From an uncultured Collinsella sp. (GTDB taxonomy: Bacteria; Actinomycetota; Coriobacteriia; Coriobacteriales; Coriobacteriaceae), in contig CABVDH010000007.1 in assembly GCA_902497065.1 (NCBI GenBank), positions 1 through 64,000 of the forward strand: a stretch of 64,000 bases of DNA. Direction: 5' to 3'. The notes beneath the pieces were generated by a model. The model made no database searches and was not told the DNA's origin. It worked only from the letters and a program-made list of their open reading frames with translations. Shown here piece by piece: positions 36,982-44,966 of the stretch (positions are counted from its first letter, which is position 1; each line of letters opens with the position of its first letter). The position numbers were made by a program, and so were the translations under genes.

Positions 36982-37390
36982 TTGCCGGCGGGATGGGGCG
37001 TGTCCGCTACTGACGCGAGGTCCGGTTGCGGCTCTTGCTGTGGTCTCATGGAGTGTGCCCAAGCTGTTCTTTGGCTAGAACGGCTTGGGCACTAGCGTTT
37101 TGGTGGGATGCGGTGTTTGTTTAATTAGCCACTGTTGAATATTGTGAAGCAGCACCGTGGCATTAGCCTAGGCGCCGTGGCCGACATGGGCCCCAATGCC
37201 TATTTGCTAACGTCTGGCTTGGCAGCGCTGTTGCATGTTGGCTTCGCTCATGTTGATGCAGGTCGTATTATGCGCCTCTATCCGCGATGGTTGTATCTTT
37301 CCGGACGAAGTGATCGAGCGCCATCACTTTGGGCCTGGATGCAGTCGTCATGGAGCTGCGCACAAGGCCACTTGATGGATCTTCGGTGCT
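36982..37390. other. Spacer with terminator and possible IS256 scrap
   Basis: No gene is supported. It holds the hairpin at 37055-37096. From about 37250 a frame with the segment FPDEVIERHHFGLDAVVMEL resembles an eroded IS256-family transposase. Confidence 0.45.
37055..37096. terminator. Hairpin terminator after the helicase remnant
   Basis: GTGCCCAAGC (37055-37064) pairs perfectly with GCTTGGGCAC (37083-37092). An inner GTTCT/AGAAC stem extends it. Confidence 0.65.
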
Positions 37391-38749
37391 CTACAATGGC
37401 GGTGCCAGACGCTGATATAGCTGCTGATTGAAAGACATTCTGGTAAGTTCACTATTGCCCAGTTCTTTGACCCGCGGGTCCCTGTCATTGTTGCCGTATA
37501 TCAACGCGGATAGATCTTCTACAAAACGCTTGCGTCTATTTTCAATATCTTGCTTATAGGGAAGCTCATCTTTATTGGCTCCCCATACCGATTCAATCAC
37601 TTCATCAAGATATTGGATGAAGTGATCGCTGTGTTTCGCAAGTTCGTAGACAGCTTCGTAGCCAGTACTGGTCTTCATTTCGTGCCAGGCGAGCGGGTCA
37701 TAGTAAGCGAGAATGTTTACTACAGGAAGCAGACCCTGATCTGGGAAATGCTGAACCCTTCCATTCCCAAAGTGCTCCCAGTGGTTAGCAATGTATCTAG
37801 ATAGATTTGTTATAGAGTCGATAAGCCTGTTGCAGGCTCTTAGTGAGGCTTGTTTGTAGCCGAGCAAATCGATGGTTATATCCATGAAGGTATATCCATC
37901 CATTGTATTGATTCCTTTATACAGAAGGTAATCAGCCGGTTTTATCGGATTTAGCTCAAGACGTTTGTCGTAGAAGCGCTCGAGGTATTTTCTGCCGTCG
38001 AATCTTGGGCCATATACGCCCTGGAGGGAATGTGCAAGCTGCGTAATGTCGGTCGAATAAACTACAACGATGTTGTCTTGCTGAAACAGCGTTTTTGTTT
38101 GTTCGAGTACCTTTATTGCGAATTCGGGCCGGCAGCGGTCGAGTTCGTCGATAAAGATGATGGCTCGGTCGGCTACCTCGGGAAGATTGGTCTTAATGAG
38201 TTCGTCAATTTTGCCTCGAAGTTCTTTCTCATTTTTGTACTGTTCGAGAAAATCGGTTCCGCTGAAATTTTCAATGACACCATTGATGTCACCGCCATAT
38301 CCGATAAGGGAAGCGGCGGCTTCTATGGCGCCAATGACCCCCTTGCCGAAATCCTTTCCCCCCTTGACGCTCTGTTCGTCTGCGGCATTAGCGATGGAGG
38401 CCAATATGGGCAAGATCGGATTCTCGAAATGGTCGTCTTCCCATGCGTTGAAATAAATGGGCAGACATGGCGTCGCGGGGAGTTCTGTCGCGGTTTCTCC
38501 TAGCGTCGCGTTAAGTGTCTCTAGGTTGATATCGAGAGCCGGATTTGCCATTTGCAGGACTCTCGCAACTTGCTTTACAAAGAATGTCTTGCCAGAGCCC
38601 CAAGGTGCATCAATGACAAAGGTATACGGAGGCTCAACCGCAATGAGCATCTTTAGAAAGTCCTCGATTTCTCTCTTGCGGTGAAGCGGGTCTTGGGTAA
38701 GAGCGTCTTCAATTGCTTTCGGTGTAGGTTCTTCGTCGGCTCGTTTCAT
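37391..38749 (-). CDS. KAP-family P-loop NTPase
   Basis: The protein is 452 residues. KAP NTPase features are clear: Walker A in DAPWGSGKTFFVKQVAR (about residue 50), LPIYFNAWEDDHFENPI (conserved FNAWE), Walker B and arginine region in RAIIFIDELDRCRPEFAIKVLEQ, and VVVYSTDITQLAHSLQGVYG. Bacterial KAP NTPases are usually membrane-associated. This one has no clear double transmembrane insertion, but a Gly/Ala-rich stretch (FGKGVIGAIEAAASLIGYGG) lies at the usual insertion point. The family is frequently found in anti-phage islands and with plasmids; its biochemical output is poorly known. It is divergent from a membrane protein gene (start 160 bases away), suggesting a joint unit. Confidence 0.85.
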   Translation of the reverse strand: MKRADEEPTPKAIEDALTQDPLHRKREIEDFLKMLIAVEPPYTFVIDAPWGSGKTFFVKQVARVLQMANPALDINLETLNATLGETATELPATPCLPIYFNAWEDDHFENPILPILASIANAADEQSVKGGKDFGKGVIGAIEAAASLIGYGGDINGVIENFSGTDFLEQYKNEKELRGKIDELIKTNLPEVADRAIIFIDELDRCRPEFAIKVLEQTKTLFQQDNIVVVYSTDITQLAHSLQGVYGPRFDGRKYLERFYDKRLELNPIKPADYLLYKGINTMDGYTFMDITIDLLGYKQASLRACNRLIDSITNLSRYIANHWEHFGNGRVQHFPDQGLLPVVNILAYYDPLAWHEMKTSTGYEAVYELAKHSDHFIQYLDEVIESVWGANKDELPYKQDIENRRKRFVEDLSALIYGNNDRDPRVKELGNSELTRMSFNQQLYQRLAPPL

Positions 38750-38910
38750 GGTGACTGCCTTCTTTCTGTGGGCGGGGTTTCGTTTCGGTCTTACTCGTTC
38801 TGTAAATAGGATCGAAGGGTTTCTTCTTGTCTAACTTTCATCCGTAGGTTTTACCCTTTAAGTGTTTAACAATGCCTGGACCTGCTATTTTCCATACGCA
38901 GTGAAGTGGT

Positions 38911-39558
38911 ATGGTGCTTGGGCTTATGCTGATTTCTATTTGTGTTGGGAGATTGATGGTTAACAAGTCCCGAGAGGGCAGGGACGGTGGGTTTGAAACC
39001 TCCGATGTCCTGATCACGGTTTTAACCTCCGCGGCCCTTCCGGTCGCCTCGCGCATCCTTACGCTTGCCTTTGGGGATAATTCCTTGTGGTCTGTCGACC
39101 GATTGTTCATTATCTTTTTTGCATCATTTTCAGGATGGATATTGAGAAGTTATCTCCAGCTTGTCGTGGAGAGAAACGGAATGAGGGATAAAGGCTATAC
39201 GTTTATGGATTCAGGTGCGTCGGGGAATGCCATTTGGACGTTTCCCGTTGCTCTTTCTCTATTTTGTTGGAATCTAATACCAGGCTTAATCTCACTTCTT
39301 GCTATCTATTGTGTCGCAGTTTTTCTGCTTTGGAAGTATCGGAATGTCTTTCGCATTGACGTGGGAAGAATGGTATTTATCGGGTTGTGTACGCTTCTTA
39401 CCGTGCTTGTCGCGGAAGCGTTCTGTGCGGTCTATTTGCCTGATTCGGTATCTGAAATATATCAATTTGTTATCTATACGTTTACGTTGGTTTTTATTAT
39501 TTCGTTTAATTTTGCGCTCGATCGCTTTCGAATAAAACGCTTCGGTCGCAGGAAATAG
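38911..39558 (+). CDS. Multi-pass membrane protein, unrecognised
   Basis: The protein is 215 residues. Hydrophobic segments are at about 2-16, 33-50, 65-83, 108-140, 148-165 and 180-200, so five or six spans, with a basic C terminus (DRFRIKRFGRRK). I do not recognise the family. ATG 38911 is used because it begins with a membrane helix; ATG 38956 with GGGAGA upstream is an alternative that would drop the first helix. It lies between the divergent KAP NTPase gene and the 323-residue gene, 32 bases before the latter, which suggests an operon with it. Confidence 0.65.
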   Translation: MVLGLMLISICVGRLMVNKSREGRDGGFETSDVLITVLTSAALPVASRILTLAFGDNSLWSVDRLFIIFFASFSGWILRSYLQLVVERNGMRDKGYTFMDSGASGNAIWTFPVALSLFCWNLIPGLISLLAIYCVAVFLLWKYRNVFRIDVGRMVFIGLCTLLTVLVAEAFCAVYLPDSVSEIYQFVIYTFTLVFIISFNFALDRFRIKRFGRRK

Positions 39559-39590
39559 GACCCATGATCTTATAAGGGTATGAGGACAAC

Positions 39591-40562
39591 ATGGACACTT
39601 CTACAAAAAATCAAACGCTCGTATATCGCTTTGTCGATGTAGATCCCGAAGAAGGCCTGGACGCCAAGGACCTTTCTAAGTTCCTAAGCCAATTTGACGG
39701 ACTGATAAAAGAGGTCGCAAAAGAGTCGGGCACCTTAGAAAATACGTCTATAAAAGTGCGCCCATTTAAAGAAGGCTCTTTTATTACGGAATTCGTGATC
39801 CATTGTGTGCCCGGATTGATTGACGCGTTAAACAGTGATGCTATATCTGCAATTAATAATGCCGGCGGTCTTGTGGAGGTTCTATTTGCTATAGCGCACA
39901 TAATTAAAAAAGTTAAAGGACATATCTCTAAATATAAGCCAACTGACAATGGAACTTTCGTATATGGAGAGGGTTCGGACGCAGTCGTTGTTCCTGTTGA
40001 GATCCACGCGCTAGTCCAGTCCCCAGAAATCGCTGAGAAATTTTCTAAGGTCATCACTGGTCCGATGAAATCTTTCAAGAGGCCTTCGAGGGAGATTGAG
40101 ATTAAGATTGCCGGTAGTAAGGCTTCAGAGGATGCTATTTCTTTTTCTTCAAGCGAGGCGACTTATTTTGACAGCTATAAAGAAGAAGCTTTAAAGGCAA
40201 CGCAAGAAGAGACGGTTGAGTATTCGTCCCACAATATCTGGGTTCGACCGTTATTTGGTTCCTACGGTGGAGATGTTTCCGGATATACATTTGAGTCGGG
40301 CTACGAGGACGAGCAACGAACATACAATAAGGTTCAAATAGACGACCGTGATTTTCTCGAACGCGTGCGAGATGGTGAGTATCGTTTAAATAGTGGCGAC
40401 CTAATGCGTGTCGATATGACCATTACAGAGGTCATTAATTTGAGGACGCAAAAAGTCCGAACCGCCGCATGCCATATAACTAAAGTTAGAGATTACCGTC
40501 CGATGAAAAGATGTGAACAGCTGACCTTTGCTGATTTTGTTGATGGGGAGAATAATGACTGA
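39591..40562 (+). CDS. Unrecognised cytoplasmic protein, likely partner of the membrane/KAP group
   Basis: The protein is 323 residues. The N-terminal half is alpha/beta, with DVDPEEGLDAKDLSKFLSQF and IKVRPFKEGSFITEFVIH. A small hydrophobic helix (GLVEVLFAIAHIIKKV, about residues 92-107) is followed by Lys-rich sequence. The C-terminal half is beta-rich (NIWVRPLFGSYGGDVSGYTF, LNSGDLMRVDMTITEVINL), perhaps an OB- or SH3-like fold. There are no signal peptide and no catalytic motif that I recognise. SD-like AAGGGTATGAGGA precedes ATG 39591. Its position directly after the membrane protein gene and opposite the KAP NTPase suggests a three-gene system. Confidence 0.6.
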   Translation: MDTSTKNQTLVYRFVDVDPEEGLDAKDLSKFLSQFDGLIKEVAKESGTLENTSIKVRPFKEGSFITEFVIHCVPGLIDALNSDAISAINNAGGLVEVLFAIAHIIKKVKGHISKYKPTDNGTFVYGEGSDAVVVPVEIHALVQSPEIAEKFSKVITGPMKSFKRPSREIEIKIAGSKASEDAISFSSSEATYFDSYKEEALKATQEETVEYSSHNIWVRPLFGSYGGDVSGYTFESGYEDEQRTYNKVQIDDRDFLERVRDGEYRLNSGDLMRVDMTITEVINLRTQKVRTAACHITKVRDYRPMKRCEQLTFADFVDGENND

Positions 40563-41010
40563 CGTGCCGAATCAGGCCAATCGATTTGCCCGGACATTGA
40601 ATGTAGTTCTGCATGCTCCGCAATAGCGACGAAAACAGGTTACTATGTCGGTAGTGATACAGTCATCGTTGACTCTAAGTGAGGCGATGACAAAGGAGGG
40701 TCGTTGTTCGGTTGTTGCCGGCAACGGCTCTTTGATTTTAGGAGTTACTTTGGCGATAGATTTTTAGACTTTCGCTCAACTTATCGAACTCCTAGAGAGT
40801 CATGGCGTTCTAACTGATGCCGCTGTGCTAGATTGTCTGAGACGCGAAATGAACATTTGCTCGTCGGAGCACTGCTGAATATTGGGTCACCTGTGCGGTT
40901 CGAATTTTCAATTGTCGAGCAGCTTTTGTCTTCGATGAAGTCTTGCAATTCTAGCAAAAATCAAACATATGTTCTATACTTATGGAAGTAGACTTGTTTG
41001 GAGGCGTTAG
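40563..41010. other. 448-base spacer before the SIR2 gene, with one short frame
   Basis: No standard gene fits. A 40-codon frame (40645-40767) starts MSVVIQSSLTLSEAMTKEG and stops at TAG; the same frame stays open afterwards (TFAQLIELLESHGVLTDAAV) to about 40878. This could be a small gene with a premature stop or chance. The last 60 bases are AT-rich and hold a TATACT that may be the -10 of the SIR2 gene. Confidence 0.4.
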
Positions 41011-42606
41011 ATGGAAGTCGGAAGAGATGACATTGTAGACAGCGTTGTCCGTCTGATAAATGGGGTGGGCCGTAGCCCCTATTTATTCGTTGGCTCGGGG
41101 TTTTCCCGTAGATATATGGGGACCGACGATTGGGACGGCTTGTTAAGGCACCTCTGCTCCCGTCTTTCTGATGATCCTTTTCGACTCGATTCCTACCTTG
41201 CTCGCTGTCCAGATAATCCTGATTATGGTGCTTTGCCCTCTGCCGCGACGATGCTTGATAAGGATATGCGCATAGCTGTTCTTGAGGACCCTCGCTTCGC
41301 TTCTTTTAGAGACGATCATGCAGAGGACATTCGTCAGCGCAAATCTGTTTTAAAGATTATGGCGGCCGAGAGGTTATCTTCGTTCAAACCTGACCATATG
41401 ACGCATGAACTTGATATCTTGAGAGAGGTCGGCAGGCGGCGTATCTCTGGAGTCATTACAACCAACTATGACTGTCTACTGGAGTCACTGTTTCCAGAGT
41501 TTAAAGTTTTTGTAGGTCAGGATGATCTTGTCTTTCATAGAACTTTTGAAATGGGAGAGATCTATAAGATCCATGGGTCTATGGATAATCCTGAATCTAT
41601 GGTTCTTGAGGAGGCAGATTACGCAAAACTCGCCGAAACCCAGGATTACTTGGCAGCCAAGTTGCTAACTATTTTTATGGAATACCCAATTATTTTTATC
41701 GGCTATTCCCTTAATGACCCCGATATCCAAGCTATCCTCATGTCGATTTCACGCTGCCTCGGTTCAAATAATCTCGCATTGCTCAAAGAGCGTTTTATTT
41801 TTCTAACTAGGGGCGAAAACGCAACCTCGACACATTCGATTACATTTCCGGGTATCGGCGAGATAAGCATGACCGAGATTAGGACGAATGATTTTGGCGC
41901 AGTGTATGAAGCAATTGGGCATTCCAAATGCTCCTTCTCGCCCAGGATCATTCGTGAGCTGCGCAGGAGTATCTACGCCCTGGCAGATAAGGGCGAGCCA
42001 AATGATTCTCTGGTAGTCGAAGCGAGTTTTAGCGACCTCGAGAGACTTCCGGAGGGACAGCATCTTGTGCTGGGCATCGGTGTCGCAAATGCATCTTTGG
42101 GCCACGGTCATATGGTCAAAGCCGAGCTTTTATATCGCGATGTCGTATTCGATGATGAACATGTCGCTCCCAAACTTGCCGTCGAGGAATATCTTCCTGC
42201 GCTGCTTGCTTCCAACTCGGGTGGTTTGCCCATGTACAAGTATTTAAGCGCATATTCTGGGGAAGTCCTTAACCCGAGGATATTAAAGGAATTAGATGAG
42301 AAAAGAGATCTGGACGCTTTTCTTAACAACAGCCTGCGAAAGGCAAAAGATAGCTATCATCTGTCGGGAATTAGACACTCGGTTAAGTCTGTTATAGCTA
42401 ACGAAGGCTTTAAGGAAGCATTTAAAAAGTTAGTTTTACTTGAGGAGGATGAGCTCGATTTAAGTGAGTTGCTCGAGTATCTGAGGGCGCTCATCACGGA
42501 CGATCGCAAGATAATCCACGGTAATAGCGAGCTAAAACGGCTTATTAGAATGTATGATTTTCTTAAGTACAAGAAGGCCTTCGACATATCGGCTACTAGT
42601 GAGTAA
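41011..42606 (+). CDS. SIR2-domain anti-phage-type protein
   Basis: The protein is 531 residues. The SIR2 Rossmann core is readable: FVGSGFSRRY (about residue 26), VITTNYDCLLE (Asn and Asp, about residue 150), YKIHGSMDNPES (catalytic His, about residue 187) and IFIGYSLNDPDIQAIL. The C-terminal 230 residues have no recognised domain and are helical with acidic patches. Stand-alone or fused SIR2 proteins of this type deplete NAD+ on phage infection (for example DSR, Thoeris ThsA, SIR2-APAZ), causing abortive infection; a sensor role for the C-terminal part is inferred. GGAGG lies 6-10 bases before ATG 41011. No partner gene is adjacent on the same strand. Confidence 0.85.
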   Translation: MEVGRDDIVDSVVRLINGVGRSPYLFVGSGFSRRYMGTDDWDGLLRHLCSRLSDDPFRLDSYLARCPDNPDYGALPSAATMLDKDMRIAVLEDPRFASFRDDHAEDIRQRKSVLKIMAAERLSSFKPDHMTHELDILREVGRRRISGVITTNYDCLLESLFPEFKVFVGQDDLVFHRTFEMGEIYKIHGSMDNPESMVLEEADYAKLAETQDYLAAKLLTIFMEYPIIFIGYSLNDPDIQAILMSISRCLGSNNLALLKERFIFLTRGENATSTHSITFPGIGEISMTEIRTNDFGAVYEAIGHSKCSFSPRIIRELRRSIYALADKGEPNDSLVVEASFSDLERLPEGQHLVLGIGVANASLGHGHMVKAELLYRDVVFDDEHVAPKLAVEEYLPALLASNSGGLPMYKYLSAYSGEVLNPRILKELDEKRDLDAFLNNSLRKAKDSYHLSGIRHSVKSVIANEGFKEAFKKLVLLEEDELDLSELLEYLRALITDDRKIIHGNSELKRLIRMYDFLKYKKAFDISATSE

Positions 42607-42612
42607 TCCCAC

Positions 42613-42897
42613 CTAGCGTCTATGAAGAAGGCCGTCTTTGTAAACTATGGCATCTGAGCGTATAGTGCGAACACCACGTGCAAATGCATACTTAATATAA
42701 CGCTTTCTGCTTGAAATCACAATGGTGTCTGTTTCGACCTGCCAATCAAGGGAAGATGGTGTAGAGTATCTTCCTGCAATACAAAAGCTCTTTGGGAGCT
42801 TTAAGGGTGACGCTTTCAAACTGAGAGTCTTGCCCTTTTTTATGCGTGCAATGCCTGATATGCTAGCCAGACATCGTTTGATTTGGTTGAAAATCAT
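42613..42897 (-). CDS. Hypothetical small protein convergent with the SIR2 gene
   Basis: The protein is 94 residues, ending 7 bases from the SIR2 stop codon on the opposite strand. It is strongly basic (GIARIKKGKTLSLKASPLKL, ISSRKRYIKYAFARG) and looks like a small nucleic-acid-binding fold, but I recognise no family. No clear ribosome site is visible before ATG 42897. It could be a remnant. Confidence 0.4.
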   Translation of the reverse strand: MIFNQIKRCLASISGIARIKKGKTLSLKASPLKLPKSFCIAGRYSTPSSLDWQVETDTIVISSRKRYIKYAFARGVRTIRSDAIVYKDGLLHRR

Positions 42898-43011
42898 GTG
42901 TGTCTTGATTTGAATTACATGATTGTCGCTTGCCTCAAATTTGCAGCTTTGACTTACGGATTGATAATCAGTAGCCTATCTAAAAAGCGGTATTGACGAG
43001 GGTAACCTACG

Positions 43012-43078
43012 GGTTCCGCGTCCAGAGGAAAGGCGGCTGTTCTTCTTGGGATGGCTGCCTTTCCTCTTTTTAGGAACC
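43012..43078. terminator. Strong nested hairpin
   Basis: AGAGGAAAGGC (43024-43034) pairs perfectly with GCCTTTCCTCT (43057-43067), followed by TTTT. Outside it GGTTCC (43012-43017) pairs with GGAACC (43073-43078). It works as an intrinsic terminator on the plus strand. Confidence 0.7.
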
Positions 43079-43348
43079 GCGATGGCGGCTGACCGGGAGA
43101 CCTACCGCGGCGACCTCTCTGGCGTCCCTGAAGATCTGCATGCCCCCCCTGTCTTCTTTGGGCTTTCATGAGATAGAAACGACTGGGGTTGGGAACAAGA
43201 TGGATGCGCTTCTTAGTTACATAGCTGCTTTTTAAGAGCTACTCCCTAAAAGTGAAGATAATTTCTACTTGTGGCAGTGCCTGTAGACTAACAAGGGATA
43301 TCGGCTAAATTAAAGTTAATTGCGGTGGAAGCCTTCGGGTGATACCTG

Positions 43349-43378
43349 AAGAGGGTTGATGCGTCGGCCCTCTTTTTT
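43349..43378 (+). terminator. Intrinsic terminator without an obvious gene before it
   Basis: AAGAGGG (43349-43355) pairs with CCCTCTT (43368-43374), followed by a T run. It may end a short transcript; no gene is seen immediately upstream. Confidence 0.7.
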
Positions 43379-43772
43379 GTTTTGATGTAAGATTCGGCCC
43401 GTCAAAACTTATATCTCAATTGAGAATAGGCGAAATTGCGTGCGATTTTCTGCTTGTATGCAACTTTGCTGGCGTGTTGTTGGTAAGTCTAAGTTCGCAA
43501 TGGGTTCTTGGCAGAGGATTGACCGGGATTGTGAATTGCGACTCTTCGAGGCGCGGCACCGAGGCCTTCCTGGAAAAGTCCGCGAGGCTGCCGCTCAGGT
43601 CAAGTTCTGCATGGCCGTATTCTTCGATTATGCAGCCAGGGTGATTCTCGTCTGGTAAAACTGGCTGCGAAGTGATTATCGCTAGACATGTCTCAAGTGG
43701 CTCATTAGTTTCCACGAGTTTCTCTATTATGTAATCGCTACGTCATGCGGTCGCTCCGCACAGGTATCATGG

Positions 43773-43786
43773 TGAAAGCGATTTCA
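43773..43786 (+). promoter_or_regulatory. LacI-type operator in front of the sucrose repressor gene
   Basis: TGAAAGCGATTTCA is a near-palindrome centred on CG, like LacI/GalR-family operators, 16 bases before the repressor start. It suggests autoregulation. Confidence 0.5.
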
Positions 43787-43801
43787 ATAACAGGGGTGCT
43801 C

Positions 43802-44782
43802 GTGGTAAAGATGAAAGATGTGGCCGAGCTGGCCGGCGTTTCGAGCGCCGCGGTCTCGCGCTATCTCAACGGTGGATATATCTCGGCGGACAAGGCCGAG
43901 CGCATTAAGCAGGCGATTGAGCTGACCGGATACGTGCGATCCAGCCAGGCTCGCGCGCTGCGCACCGGCTCCACCAAGCTCATCGGCGTTATCGTGCCTA
44001 AGATCAACTCGGAATCTGTGAGCCGCATTACCGCCGGTATTGGCCAGGTGCTCGGTCGTCGTGGCTACCAGATGCTGCTTGCCAATACCGATAACGCGGC
44101 CGATCGCGAGCTCGAATACCTTGATTTATTCCAAAATCACCCGGTCGATGGCATTGTGCTGGTGGCAACCATGATCACCGACGAGCACCGTCGCGCGATT
44201 GAGTCGTGCCGCGTGCCCATTGTGTTGATCGGCCAACATGTCGAGGGCGCGGCATGTGTCTATCACGACGATTACGAGGCTGCCTTTGAGCTCGGCCGTG
44301 CGCTTGCGGGTCGGGTGGATGGCAAGATCGCCTACATCGGAGTTACCGAAGAGGACCGCGCGGCTGGTTTCGACCGTCATCGCGGCTTTGAGGCGGGGCT
44401 TCTTGCTGCGGGCGTGGTGCTTGATTCGAGCCTGATTCGCCAGGGATCCTTTACGCTTGACTCGGGCTATCGCGCTGCGCGCGAGCTGCTTGCCGATGCC
44501 CCCGATGTTTCGTTTATTGCGTGCGCGACCGACACTATGGCGGCCGGCGCCCTGCGCGCTCTTGACGAGGTGCGCGGCATGGGCGAGGGCGTGCGTCGCG
44601 TGAGCGGTTTTGGCGACAACGCATTTTTGCGCGCGCTGACGGGCGGTATTCCCACCGTGCATTACGGCTACCTGACCAGCGGCGTCGAGGCGACCAATAT
44701 GTTGCTCAACACGCTCGATGGTGTGGAGGGGGAGAGCGGTCTAAAGACGCTCAAGCTCGGCCATCAGCTTATGAATGTCTAG
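43802..44782 (+). CDS. scrR: LacI-family transcriptional regulator of the sucrose operon
   Basis: The protein is 326 residues. The N-terminal helix-turn-helix and hinge are standard (MKDVAELAGVSSAAVSRYLN, ISADKAERIKQAIELTGYV). A periplasmic-binding-protein-like effector domain follows (LIGVIVPKINSESVSRITAG, VDGIVLVATMI, IAYIGVTEEDRAAGFDRHRG). The frame is open upstream; GTG 43802 is preferred because AGGGG lies 5 bases upstream, with ATG 43811 as alternative. Placement before a sucrose PTS gene and a sucrose-6-phosphate hydrolase gene, with LacI-type operators in between, supports ScrR. The effector is probably fructose or a fructose phosphate (family knowledge). Confidence 0.85.
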   Translation: MVKMKDVAELAGVSSAAVSRYLNGGYISADKAERIKQAIELTGYVRSSQARALRTGSTKLIGVIVPKINSESVSRITAGIGQVLGRRGYQMLLANTDNAADRELEYLDLFQNHPVDGIVLVATMITDEHRRAIESCRVPIVLIGQHVEGAACVYHDDYEAAFELGRALAGRVDGKIAYIGVTEEDRAAGFDRHRGFEAGLLAAGVVLDSSLIRQGSFTLDSGYRAARELLADAPDVSFIACATDTMAAGALRALDEVRGMGEGVRRVSGFGDNAFLRALTGGIPTVHYGYLTSGVEATNMLLNTLDGVEGESGLKTLKLGHQLMNV

Positions 44783-44870
44783 GTTTTGGGCATGCCTGCC
44801 TTCCTCTGAGCCGACTGTTTTTGCCTTAAAACTACCATTCGCCGGCTAATTCCTACCGTTCATCCTGGTG

Positions 44871-44910
44871 TGAAAACGATTACAGATATATGAAACTGAA
44901 AACGTTTACA
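44871..44910 (+). promoter_or_regulatory. Tandem LacI-type operators upstream of scrA
   Basis: TGAAAACGATTACA (44871-44884) and TGAAAACGTTTACA (44897-44910) are two copies of the same LacI-type operator, 26 bases apart, ending 56 bases before the scrA start. They are related to the site before scrR (TGAAAGCGATTTCA). Confidence 0.75.
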
Positions 44911-44966
44911 GTGTAAGTGTCAAAGATGGCCGGGTGCAGATGCGCCCGTTGGAGGAAAGGGAAGTC

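Larger units (their letters stand above)
42898..43801. other. 900-base region between the island and the sucrose regulon; no supported gene
   Basis: Two hairpin/terminator structures (43012-43078, 43349-43378) are the only firm items besides the operator at 43773-43786. Short frames on both strands at 43416-43715 overlap one another and show no recognisable protein sequence or ribosome sites. The region probably marks the right edge of the accessory island. Confidence 0.5.

Noticed and set aside
37135..37431. 98-codon plus-strand frame
   Set aside because: It has no family resemblance in its own frame; the only recognisable signal is IS256-like in another frame, so it is treated as debris.
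43255..43295. Cas12a-type direct repeat (AATTTCTACT...GTAGA)
   Set aside because: A single occurrence with a 14-base loop instead of 4-5 and no second repeat or cas gene; judged coincidence.
43416..43715. Possible 99-residue protein on the minus strand and overlapping frames on the plus strand
   Set aside because: Three overlapping frames compete, none with a ribosome site or recognisable sequence.
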